The notes below the pieces were generated by a model that searched no databases, had not been told where the DNA came from, and saw only the letters and a program-made list of their open reading frames with translations. Positions 1 through 5,726 of a stretch of DNA of 13,020 bases are shown piece after piece; positions within the stretch are counted from its first letter, which is position 1; every line of letters begins with the position of its first letter. The stretch comes from an uncultured Clostridia bacterium (GTDB lineage: Bacteria > Bacillota > Clostridia > Oscillospirales > Acutalibacteraceae), in contig CALCHE010000131.1 in assembly GCA_937901145.1 (NCBI GenBank), positions 1 to 13,020 on the forward strand, given 5' to 3'. The position numbers and the translations under genes were made by a program.

Positions 1-106
1 CCACCATATTTCCTGTTATCATTGCGGCTTTTTCTGTAAGATCATTTAATTGATCTATTGAAACAATACTATTTAATTGTTCTTTGATTATATCTTCGTA
101 ATTCAT
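1..106 (-). CDS. spoIIIAE: Probable stage III sporulation protein AE, first 35 codons only
   Basis: Partial gene running off the left edge. Its ATG overlaps the stop codon of the spoIIIAD-like gene by one base (TAATG), as in a coupled operon. The 35 visible residues begin MNYEDIIKEQLNSIV and are acidic and amphipathic. In known spoIIIA operons the gene after spoIIIAD is spoIIIAE, a polytopic membrane protein of the mother-cell to forespore channel. A region resembling 'xxIxxQLxxxxxxxL' follows the signal peptide in that family, but here no signal peptide precedes it. Assignment therefore rests mainly on gene order; the fragment is too short for a domain call. Confidence 0.5.
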   Translation of the reverse strand, partial: MNYEDIIKEQLNSIVSIDQLNDLTEKAAMITGNMV

Positions 107-480
107 TATACTAATCCGTTTAATAAGGTTAATAAGGAGTTGAAAACTGGAATAGCAGCAAAGAATATAGCAATCTTACCTGCCAATTCTACTTTACCTG
201 CTATAGATTTTTCTCCCGCATCTTGACACAGCGCTGTAGCAAATTCGGTAATATATGCTATTGCTAAAACCTTAATAATTACGGGAAAGTATGATTTGCC
301 AAAAGTCAAATCAGTATAAATATGATTAATGTATGCTAATCCCACACCAAGTCCTTGTATTATGTAATATAGAAGAATAATTGATGAACACAAGGTAACC
401 TCAATTACATATTCCGGTTTATATGCTCTAATTAAGGAAATGATAATAAAATGATACCATACGGAATTATTATAAAGCAA
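106..480 (-). CDS. spoIIIAD: Stage III sporulation protein AD, N-terminus replaced or truncated
   Basis: Small polytopic membrane protein of the SpoIIIA-SpoIIQ channel that links mother cell and forespore. The C-terminal half carries the family signature almost intact: IKVLAIAYITEFATALCQDAG, followed by a KVELAGK segment and a final hydrophobic helix ending LLTLLNGLV. The central YKPEYVIEV and the next hydrophobic segment also align with the family. Upstream of about FIIISLIRAYKPEY the match stops. The normal first 12-15 residues, a hydrophobic stretch after an ATG, are replaced by LYNNSVWYH, and the only in-frame start is a TTG at 480 without a convincing ribosome binding site. spoIIIAC, normally just upstream, is absent. 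Composition changes at the same place. The gene is probably cut by a rearrangement or assembly join near 445-455; real coding probably ends at about 450. Confidence 0.85.
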   Translation of the reverse strand: MLYNNSVWYHFIIISLIRAYKPEYVIEVTLCSSIILLYYIIQGLGVGLAYINHIYTDLTFGKSYFPVIIKVLAIAYITEFATALCQDAGEKSIAGKVELAGKIAIFFAAIPVFNSLLTLLNGLV

Positions 481-1272
481 AGCAAAGCCTCATTGCAGCA
501 GTCCTATGTGCTGTGGCAGAAAAAATACGGCTTGTTGAGTGCAAAAAAGTTTTTTGCTGCAGCAATTCCCCTTCTTTCACTTTTTGCAGCAGCCTACTGT
601 GCAGTAACTGTTATTTTTGAAAAGGAGTTTTCAGTAATAAGCCTTTTCAGCGGAATAGTGATGAATATGCTGCTTGTTGCTTTTCTTATGTACTCCTCAG
701 CAGTAAGAATAGTAAAGGACTATGCAATTACTGCAAAAGAGGAAAGGCTTCAGCTTGTGCTTAACGAGGACTTTATTGAAATAACAACCGAATTTACAAA
801 AGAGGTTGTTCCCTACAGTGAAATTGACCTTTGCTTTGAAAAGAATTTTCTTCTTACCGTAATTACGGATAAAAACACTTTTCCCCTTAACTTTGAGGAT
901 GAGCTCAACGGCTCTTACATCGGTATAATCACCGAAGAAAACGGAAAAAAATACAATGCCGAGCCCTTTTTTACTTATAGAATCAAGGATACTGAGGAAG
1001 GTTTCCCCTCTGATTACCCCAAGGGCTTTGAATACAGAGAGGAAAAGGGTCAGCGTGTATATTACGCCACACAGTTTGGTGTAGCCAACCCCGAGGAATT
1101 TGAAGCCACAATATATGCGGCAACGGTAAGGCAGCGTTGGTTTACGGGCTTTAATTACAAAAGCTCTGCCGAATATATCAGAACTATTCTCAAGGGTGAC
1201 AGCCTGCATATACCTCAGGATACTTATATGCCCTATTATTACAGGCTGCATAACATTTATAGTAGTAAGTAA
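451..1272 (+). CDS. Uncharacterised membrane protein, possibly YcxB-like
   Basis: A 273-residue protein with two predicted membrane helices (about 34-56 and 61-87) after a basic N-terminus, then a soluble part of about 185 residues. Residues about 100-150 (E..LQLVLNEDFIEITTE, then PYSEIDLCFE and FLLTVITDKNTFPL) recall the YcxB-like C-terminal domain, in which a PYxxI segment precedes a strand and a hydrophobic 'iPl' turn. The match is weak, and the protein is about 100 residues longer than usual YcxB proteins. The remaining C-terminal part (Y/F-rich, ending RLHNIYSSK) is not recognised. The ATG at 451 has only a distant AAGGA (434-438), and the gene begins exactly where spoIIIAD breaks off, so the true start could have been lost with the junction. 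A terminator follows 8 bases after the stop. Confidence 0.7.
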   Translation: MIPYGIIIKQSKASLQQSYVLWQKKYGLLSAKKFFAAAIPLLSLFAAAYCAVTVIFEKEFSVISLFSGIVMNMLLVAFLMYSSAVRIVKDYAITAKEERLQLVLNEDFIEITTEFTKEVVPYSEIDLCFEKNFLLTVITDKNTFPLNFEDELNGSYIGIITEENGKKYNAEPFFTYRIKDTEEGFPSDYPKGFEYREEKGQRVYYATQFGVANPEEFEATIYAATVRQRWFTGFNYKSSAEYIRTILKGDSLHIPQDTYMPYYYRLHNIYSSK

Positions 1273-1280
1273 ATAAAATA

Positions 1281-1313
1281 AAAGCAGGTGACGCAAAAAT
1301 CACCTGCTTTTTT
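1281..1313. terminator. Bidirectional intrinsic terminator
   Basis: An 11-bp perfect stem (AAAGCAGGTGA at 1281-1291 with TCACCTGCTTT at 1300-1310), an 8-base loop and T tracts on both sides. It lies between the convergent stops of the membrane-protein gene (1272) and glyS (1359), so it can end transcription from both. Confidence 0.9.
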
Positions 1314-1358
1314 ACATATAGTTTTTATCACACCCGAATTATCGGATGCAATTCCAAA

Positions 1359-2744
1359 TTAAAATTCCAGCTTTGCTTCAATATAAGCAACAAGCTCGTC
1401 AATCTTAACTCTTTCCTGCTGCATTGTGTCACGGTCACGTACTGTTACACAGCCGTCCTCTGCTGACTCAAAGTCATAGGTAATGCAGAAGGGTGTGCCG
1501 ATTTCGTCCTGACGGCGGTATCTCTTACCGATGGAGCCTGCATCGTCGAATTCACACATAAACTTTTTCTGAAGAGTGTGGAATACTTCTGTTGCTTCCT
1601 CGCTGAGCTTCTTTGAAAGGGGAAGAACTGCAGCCTTATAGGGAGCAAGAGCGGGATGGAAGTGAAGAACTACACGACTGTCGTTCTTTTCTGCATCAAC
1701 AACCTCTTCGTCATAAGCTTCAGTCATAATAGCGAGGAAAAGTCTTTCTACGCCGAGAGAGGGCTCGATAACATAGGGGATATATCTTTCGTTGGTTACG
1801 GGATCAAAGTAATCGAGAGTTTTACCTGATGTGTTAGTGTGCTGTGTGAGGTCGTAGTCAGTTCTGTCTGCCACACCCCAGAGCTCACCCCAGCCAAAGG
1901 GGAAGAGATATTCGAAGTCTGTGGTTGCCTTTGAGTAGAAGCAAAGCTCGTCAGCGCTGTGGTCACGCAGACGGAGATTTTCTTCCTTCATACCGAGAGA
2001 GTAGAGCCAGTCACGGCAGTAGCTTCTCCAGTAGTCAAACCATTCGAGGTCTGTGCCGGGCTTGCAGAAGAATTCGAGCTCCATCTGTTCGAATTCACGT
2101 ACACGGAAAATGAAGTTACCGGGAGTGATTTCGTTACGGAAGGATTTACCGATCTGTGCTACACCGAAGGGAACCTTTCTTCTGGTGGTTCTCTGAATAT
2201 TAGCGAAGTTTACGAAAATACCCTGAGCGGTTTCGGGACGAAGATAAAGCTCATTTTTGCTGTCCTCGGTAACGCCCTGGAAAGTTTTGAACATAAGGTT
2301 GAACTGACGGATGTCGGTAAAGTTGTGCTTACCGCAGTCGGGGCAGGGGATTTCGTGCTCTTTGATGTAGTTCATCATTTCCTCGTTTGACCAGCCTGCT
2401 ACGTTTGTACCGTCGAAATCCTCGATAAGATTGTCGGCTCTGTGTCTTGTCTTACATTCCTTACAGTCCATAAGGGGGTCGGAGAAACCGCCGAGGTGAC
2501 CTGAAGCAACCCAGGTCTGAGGATTCATAAGGATAGCTGAGTCAAGACCTACATTGTAGGGGTTTTCCTGAACGAATTTTTTAAGCCAAGCCTTTTTGAT
2601 GTTGTTTTTGAGCTCTACGCCGAGAGGGCCGTAGTCCCATGTGTTAGCAAGACCGCCGTAAATTTCACTGCCTGCGTAAACGAAGCCTCTGCCCTTACAG
2701 AGAGCAACGAGTTTTTCCATTGATTTTTCTTTGTTTGAAAGCAT
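1359..2744 (-). CDS. glyS: Glycine--tRNA ligase, dimeric (bacterial/eukaryotic) type
   Basis: Class II aminoacyl-tRNA synthetase that charges tRNA-Gly with glycine in the cytosol. The 461 residues fit the usual length of about 460 for the single-chain homodimeric type, as opposed to the two-subunit GlyQ/GlyS type. Visible landmarks: N-terminal RGFVYAGSEIYGG; zinc-type Cys pairs C94/C97 and C134/C137; RPETAQG at 169-175; motif 2 around FRNEI (202-206) and REFEQMELEFF (from 216); motif 3 EPSLGVERL (327-335); and an anticodon-binding domain from about 358 (HPALAPYKAAVLPL) with the terminal IGKRYRRQDEIGTPF segment. The start is the ATG at 2744, which follows AAAGGAG by seven bases. A TTG 18 bases upstream would put the ribosome binding site inside the coding region and is rejected. 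The gene has its own promoter and a shared terminator. Confidence 0.97.
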   Translation of the reverse strand: MLSNKEKSMEKLVALCKGRGFVYAGSEIYGGLANTWDYGPLGVELKNNIKKAWLKKFVQENPYNVGLDSAILMNPQTWVASGHLGGFSDPLMDCKECKTRHRADNLIEDFDGTNVAGWSNEEMMNYIKEHEIPCPDCGKHNFTDIRQFNLMFKTFQGVTEDSKNELYLRPETAQGIFVNFANIQRTTRRKVPFGVAQIGKSFRNEITPGNFIFRVREFEQMELEFFCKPGTDLEWFDYWRSYCRDWLYSLGMKEENLRLRDHSADELCFYSKATTDFEYLFPFGWGELWGVADRTDYDLTQHTNTSGKTLDYFDPVTNERYIPYVIEPSLGVERLFLAIMTEAYDEEVVDAEKNDSRVVLHFHPALAPYKAAVLPLSKKLSEEATEVFHTLQKKFMCEFDDAGSIGKRYRRQDEIGTPFCITYDFESAEDGCVTVRDRDTMQQERVKIDELVAYIEAKLEF

Positions 2745-2789
2745 TTTTAAAACTCCTTTCAATTTATAAGTTCCAAATAGTTAAATACT

Positions 2790-2819
2790 ATAATAATACA
2801 AATGCACCTGTGTTGTCAA
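2790..2819 (-). promoter_or_regulatory. glyS promoter (sigma-A type)
   Basis: Consensus -35 TTGACA (2819-2814), an 18-base spacer and -10 TATTAT (2795-2790) on the minus strand. The expected start near 2783 leaves a leader of about 38 bases before the glyS ATG. That is too short for a T-box, which often controls glyS in Firmicutes. The -35 lies in the loop of the upstream operon's terminator hairpin. Confidence 0.75.
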
Positions 2820-2832
2820 GATAAACAGGTGC
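2804..2832 (-). terminator. Probable terminator of the GNAT-to-radical-SAM operon
   Basis: Hairpin with an 8-bp stem (GCACCTGT / ACAGGTGC), a 13-base loop and an imperfect T-rich tail (ATTTGTATTATT), 13 bases past the radical SAM stop. The large loop and interrupted tail suggest a leaky terminator, so some read-through into glyS is likely. Confidence 0.65.
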
Positions 2833-2844
2833 TTTATTTCTTAA

Positions 2845-3594
2845 TTAGGGTCTGTATCCCGAAAGTATTTTCATTATATCCTTTTTATAAGCATTTCTGC
2901 CCAGAATATCACCGTTTGCACTGAAGCAGACAGCCCGTACGTCCTTCGGATTTTCCCAATAGGGATTTTCATTTTCCTTTTTCGGCTGCAAATATTCACT
3001 GAGATATTTCAGAGCATTTCCTACAGGGAAAATGATGTTTCCCTCATTTTCAGCTATACCCGTTTCCCTGAATTCTCTGAGTATTTCCTTGGTTCTGATA
3101 TTGTAGGGATTATCTGCCTCGGGACTCACCAACCAGGCAGGCTGCACTCTCAGAGGAATCCCTGCCCTCATAACCGCCTGAGCGAAAATTTTCACATAAT
3201 AAAGTGGTATCGTCTCCTGATGAAATGCATCCACGGAGAGCAGAATATCATTTACACCGCTTTCTCCGAGCTTTTCTGCCACAAATTTGATTTTTTTCTC
3301 ATCCTTACTGAAATAGCCATTGGTTATAAGCTGTCTTTTCGGAATATTCATTTCCGTGGCAGCTTTATGTACAGCACATACAGTATCGGGGTATAGCAAG
3401 GGCTCGCCGCCGAATGTCATAACTGAGGTTATGTTATATTCAGCTGCTATTTTTCTGACAGCATCTGCGGCAACATCTTTGTCAATATTGTCACTGCTTC
3501 TGTGTTCGCCCTGTGAGCAGTGCTTACATTTTCCCGTACAAGCCATAGTGACTACAAATTCTATGCGGTTGAGGTTTTTAAGGTATTTGTTCAT
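2845..3594 (-). CDS. Radical SAM protein, short form
   Basis: A 249-residue protein with the radical SAM 4Fe-4S motif CTGKCKHC (C19, C23, C26, a CxxxCxxC spacing) near the N-terminus, the SAM-contacting TFGGEPLLYP at about 60-70, and later barrel segments such as ITNGYFSKDE and LLSVDAFHQE. This is the SPASM/Twitch-like branch of the superfamily, but no multi-cysteine auxiliary cluster is present. The C-terminus has one Cys in the context VCFSANGDILGRNAYKKDI, a degenerate form of the 'C..p.G.v..C' end that normally coordinates a cluster. The substrate is not predictable. It begins 18 bases after the methyltransferase stop with an AGGTGA ribosome binding site, and it is the last gene of its operon. 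It could be a peptide-modifying or regulatory enzyme, but no precursor peptide gene is seen nearby. Confidence 0.85.
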   Translation of the reverse strand: MNKYLKNLNRIEFVVTMACTGKCKHCSQGEHRSSDNIDKDVAADAVRKIAAEYNITSVMTFGGEPLLYPDTVCAVHKAATEMNIPKRQLITNGYFSKDEKKIKFVAEKLGESGVNDILLSVDAFHQETIPLYYVKIFAQAVMRAGIPLRVQPAWLVSPEADNPYNIRTKEILREFRETGIAENEGNIIFPVGNALKYLSEYLQPKKENENPYWENPKDVRAVCFSANGDILGRNAYKKDIMKILSGYRP

Positions 3595-3612
3595 ATTATT
3601 TCACCTGAAAAA

Positions 3613-4299
3613 TTATTTTCGATATTCAGCAAAGAAAAACAACGGCAAATCTTTGTTTTTTGTTACTCCGTCATAGGATACAGGCTCTTCAATATGCCGT
3701 AAAGCAAAACCTTGTTCTGCAGCTACATTCAGATAGTAAGCCAAAGAACGGTGAAAGTGTTCAGTTTTGCCCCAAAACTCATTTGTAAAAGAATAAGGTT
3801 CAATATATGCGCTGATTGATTTAGCATAACTAAAGCCTTTTTTATCTTTAACCCATTCGCTATTATAAAACGCCAGATGTACGATAGAGTAGTAAAAAAT
3901 ACCGCCCGACTTTAATGCTCTGTAACATTCAGAAACTACTTTTTCTATATTTTCTACATCCATTAGAACCTGATTGCAAAAAATTAAATCAAAACTTTCG
4001 TTTGAATAAGGAAAGTTTTCTGTAATATCGCAAATTTCAAAGGCACAGTTTTCATAGCGTGAACGGGCAATATCAATCATATTAGCAGAACCGTCAACAC
4101 CGATTACATCTGCTCCTATGCTTTGAAAATAATCGGTATAATAACCGTAACCGCAACCCAAATCTAATACTTTTTGACCTGTCATATCCTGAAAACGTGC
4201 TTTAACTACTCGCTTATTGCTTTCAACAAAATCAGAATGCTCTTGATCTTTTGTATATTTCTTTGCTGCTTTATCCCATTGGTCAATTATTTTTTTCAT
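3613..4299 (-). CDS. Class I SAM-dependent methyltransferase
   Basis: A 228-residue Methyltransf_11/25-type enzyme. Motif I is KVLDLGCGYGYYT (43-55). The acidic residue that binds the SAM ribose is D69 in VIGVDGSANMI. The post-motif region FDLIFCNQVLMDVENIEKVVSECYRALKSGG is typical of small-molecule methyltransferases. The N-terminal IIDQWDKAAKKY matches the 'W...A..Y' opening of this class. The ATG overlaps the stop of the upstream kinase gene (ATGA), with a GAGGTGA ribosome binding site inside the kinase reading frame, so translation is coupled. The methyl acceptor cannot be inferred. Its position second to last in an operon with an acetyltransferase and a kinase, behind a possible attenuator, is compatible with small-molecule modification or resistance, but nothing in the sequence proves that. 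Confidence 0.9.
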   Translation of the reverse strand: MKKIIDQWDKAAKKYTKDQEHSDFVESNKRVVKARFQDMTGQKVLDLGCGYGYYTDYFQSIGADVIGVDGSANMIDIARSRYENCAFEICDITENFPYSNESFDLIFCNQVLMDVENIEKVVSECYRALKSGGIFYYSIVHLAFYNSEWVKDKKGFSYAKSISAYIEPYSFTNEFWGKTEHFHRSLAYYLNVAAEQGFALRHIEEPVSYDGVTKNKDLPLFFFAEYRK

Positions 4300-4784
4300 A
4301 TGTCACCTCTTAAATATTCATCCGCTTCTTCTCTGCTTTTGAAAATAATTATATCTTTATCCCTGTATTTTTCTAACAATTCATATATGTAAGGCAGAGT
4401 GTCCTTCGGAAAATCTTCGATAAACTTTTTAAACTCAGGGTCTAATTCTTTTTCAAGCCAGGGCAAATCGTATCTTTCCTTGCCTATACGGTTTATTACA
4501 CCCCGCAGACAGACATCCGTAGGCAAATCAAAGAGAAAAATCGTGTCGCACTCCTTGAGTCTCATTTCGATGGTTCTTTTATAATTTCCGTCTATTATCC
4601 ATTCGGACTGAGAAAAAATTTCCTTTATTCTCTCGTCGAACTCTTCTCGGGGAATGTGCGTCTTATCGGGCTTATGCCATATAGCGTCAAGATAATACAA
4701 GGGGATTCCCGTAATTTTATTCAGCTTTTCGGCAAAGGTAGTTTTTCCTGATCCGGGACAGCCTATAACTATAACCTTTCTCAT
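4296..4784 (-). CDS. P-loop nucleotide kinase (adenylate kinase-like, FlaR/'topology modulation' family)
   Basis: A 162-residue protein with a Walker A motif GCPGSGKTT (8-16), followed by YYLDAIWHKP and the family-typical block WIIDGNYKRTIEMRL, then DTIFLFDLP and CLRGVINR, a lid-like basic segment. These are marks of the small adenylate-kinase-like family often named 'DNA topology modulation protein FlaR'. The name is historical, and the actual phosphate acceptor is unknown for most members. It starts one base after the GNAT stop (TAAAATG) with no clear ribosome binding site, so translation probably depends on coupling to the gene upstream. Its stop overlaps the methyltransferase start. Confidence 0.88.
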   Translation of the reverse strand: MRKVIVIGCPGSGKTTFAEKLNKITGIPLYYLDAIWHKPDKTHIPREEFDERIKEIFSQSEWIIDGNYKRTIEMRLKECDTIFLFDLPTDVCLRGVINRIGKERYDLPWLEKELDPEFKKFIEDFPKDTLPYIYELLEKYRDKDIIIFKSREEADEYLRGDI

Positions 4785-4785
4785 T

Positions 4786-5340
4786 TTATCTTATCACTTT
4801 CTGCATATAGAATAAATCCTGATAGCTTCCGTCCTTAAGCTTGCAGATTTTTGGCTTTACTGCTACGGTTTTAAAGCCGAATTTCTCATAAAGAGCCTTT
4901 CCTCTTTCGTTGCCTTCTAAATATTCAAGTTCAAGAATTTCGATGCTTTTGTGCTCCTTTGTCACTTCAATAAGCTCAGTGAACATAGCCGAGCCGACAC
5001 CTAAATTCCAGTAGTCTTTAAGAATCGCGATTCCGATACCTGCTCTGTGAGAAGTCTTTATATCATTAAAAAACGTAATATCGCAGGAGCCGACAGCTTT
5101 GCCGTCAATATAACAGGCTATAACAAGATTGTTTTCTGATTCACGGTTATTTTTAATCCACTTTTCTTCGTCTTCCACAGTGAAGCCTTCCCATTCCTCA
5201 GCATAACGGGAGAGAAAATCTGTCTCACCGCTTGCTGTCCTTACATTATCGAGAAGCATCTGTGCATCAGTTATTTCAGGGCTTTTCAATATGGCAGTCA
5301 TACCGTTTTTCAGCATAATTTCTTTTGCTTCGAATATCAT
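4786..5340 (-). CDS. GNAT family N-acetyltransferase
   Basis: A 184-residue single-domain acetyltransferase. It opens with a GMTAILKSPEITDAQMLLDNV segment. The GETDFLSRYAEEW block follows, and then the acetyl-CoA binding motif A region RAGIGIAILKDYWNLGVGSAM, with the Q/RxxGxG/A position degenerate as NLGVGS. Next come LELEYLEGNERGKALYEKFGF (motif B) and the terminal DGSYQDLFYMQKVI. The family modifies amines of proteins, polyamines or antibiotics; the substrate is not evident. The start is fixed by a strong AAGGAGG seven bases upstream. It is the first gene of a four-gene operon, preceded by a leader with a small upstream ORF and an intrinsic terminator, so its expression is probably conditional. 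Confidence 0.9.
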   Translation of the reverse strand: MIFEAKEIMLKNGMTAILKSPEITDAQMLLDNVRTASGETDFLSRYAEEWEGFTVEDEEKWIKNNRESENNLVIACYIDGKAVGSCDITFFNDIKTSHRAGIGIAILKDYWNLGVGSAMFTELIEVTKEHKSIEILELEYLEGNERGKALYEKFGFKTVAVKPKICKLKDGSYQDLFYMQKVIR

Positions 5341-5354
5341 AGTCTTACCTCCTT

Positions 5355-5392
5355 AAATAAAAAAGCGTCTCTGACCGTAAAATCAGAAACGC
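5355..5392 (-). terminator. Leader terminator (attenuator) before the GNAT operon
   Basis: On the minus strand GCGTTTCTGA (5392-5383) pairs with TCAGAGACGC (5374-5365) around an 8-base loop. The stem is 10 bp if one U-G pair is counted; read on the plus strand that pair becomes a C-A mismatch, so the element is oriented for minus-strand transcripts. TTTTTTATTT follows directly, and the AAGGAGG of the GNAT gene comes right after the T tract. A terminator downstream of the promoter and upstream of the first gene implies attenuation. Confidence 0.85.
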
Positions 5393-5481
5393 AAACTAAA
5401 CAAATAGTTGTATAATTATCTGCACACGGACAAAGCAATATAGTTTTTTCTGTTCATCACACGCCACATCATTTTGTCCGC
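5384..5481 (-). promoter_or_regulatory. Candidate antiterminator and competing stem of the attenuator
   Basis: Upstream-ORF codons 7-11 contain CAGAAAAAACTA (5452-5441). This can pair over 12 bp with TAGTTT (5398-5393) plus TTTCTG (5389-5384), leaving a GCG bulge, and this would consume the 5' arm of the terminator. A rival stem pairs CGGACAAA just before the upstream ORF (5480-5473) with TTTGTCCG near its end (5434-5427) and encloses the antiterminator strand in its loop. Ribosome position on the upstream ORF would decide between the folds. Pairings were found by eye; no energies were computed. Confidence 0.55.
5416..5472 (-). CDS. Putative 18-residue leader peptide (upstream ORF)
   Basis: A short ORF encoding MMWRVMNRKNYIALSVCR, followed by TAA. 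It lies about 30-90 bases after the predicted transcription start and wholly upstream of the leader terminator. AGGCGG (5 of 6 to AGGAGG) stands five bases before the first ATG and eight before the second. The codons overlap the strand of the candidate antiterminator, as expected if translation controls folding. Such short ORFs act as sensors of ribosome-targeting antibiotics or amino acid starvation in attenuators of Firmicutes resistance genes. There is no run of a single amino acid, so antibiotic-type stalling is more likely than starvation control. Translation and function are inferred. Confidence 0.55.
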   Translation of the reverse strand: MMWRVMNRKNYIALSVCR

Positions 5482-5506
5482 CTGCCTTTCATTTTTCGTT
5501 TTCAAC

Positions 5507-5535
5507 AGTATAGCACTTCATTTTTCTCTTGTCAA
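5507..5535 (-). promoter_or_regulatory. Promoter of the GNAT operon (sigma-A type)
   Basis: TTGACA (5535-5530), an exact 17-base spacer and TATACT (5512-5507) on the minus strand. The predicted start near 5500 gives a leader of about 160 bases before the GNAT ATG, which is long enough for the upstream ORF and terminator. A near-consensus promoter followed by a terminator is what constitutive initiation with regulated elongation looks like. Confidence 0.85.
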
Positions 5536-5628
5536 TATTACATCTTGTTACTCATTTTTCACATTGATACAACATATCCCGTTGCATTATAAAATTTATT
5601 ATTATTCTGTTACAAATCAACATAACTA

Positions 5629-5657
5629 TTGACAGGAAGAGGGAATTTTGGTAAAAT
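5629..5657 (+). promoter_or_regulatory. Promoter of the SCP2/transketolase operon (sigma-A type)
   Basis: TTGACA (5629-5634), a 17-base spacer and TAAAAT (5652-5657). The predicted start is near 5664. A short dyad, TGCAATTGGTTGCA (5667-5680), lies at about +4 to +17 and could be an operator or a small RNA hairpin. One promoter appears to serve all five genes, since no terminator occurs until 10560. Confidence 0.85.
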
Positions 5658-5688
5658 ATTTACAACTGCAATTGGTTGCAAAAGAATT

Positions 5689-5713
5689 TTCGGGTGAGTG
5701 TTCGCTCACCGAA
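5689..5713 (+). promoter_or_regulatory. Leader hairpin abutting the ribosome binding site
   Basis: The arms 5689-5698 and 5705-5713 pair over nine positions with one bulged G, closing a TGTTCG loop. The 3' arm ends on the first base of the AGGAGG at 5713-5718. A stable 5' hairpin that leaves the ribosome binding site free but adjacent commonly stabilises highly expressed messages; it could also be a protein or ligand site. No T tract follows, so it is not a terminator. Confidence 0.6.
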
Positions 5714-5726
5714 GGAGGATTATATC

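Larger units (their letters stand above)
5341..5726. other. Divergent regulatory region between two operons
   Basis: These 386 bases hold no large gene. From the left on the minus strand: ribosome binding site, terminator, upstream ORF and promoter of the GNAT operon. On the right, on the plus strand: promoter, two leader hairpins and ribosome binding site of the SCP2/transketolase operon. The AT-rich centre (5536-5628) shows nothing convincing beyond a weak second minus-strand promoter candidate: TTGTAA, about 18 bases, then TATAAT near 5590. Confidence 0.7.

Noticed and set aside
697..1296. 199-codon minus-strand ORF opposite the membrane-protein gene
   Set aside because: No ribosome binding site, overlaps the terminator, and lies antisense to a better supported gene; a shadow frame.
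1925..2390. Plus-strand ORFs inside glyS
   Set aside because: Antisense shadows of a strongly conserved gene.
2745..2845. Glycine T-box or other riboswitch upstream of glyS
   Set aside because: The predicted leader is about 38 bases and the spacer is filled by a terminator and promoter; no T-box sequence is visible.
5365..5392. Reading the leader hairpin as a plus-strand terminator
   Set aside because: On the plus strand one stem pair is a C-A mismatch and no T tract follows; on the minus strand it is U-G with TTTTTT.
5676..5726. Earlier TTG start for the first SCP2-like gene
   Set aside because: The stretch overlaps leader hairpins and the AAGGAGG; the ATG at 5727 has ideal spacing.
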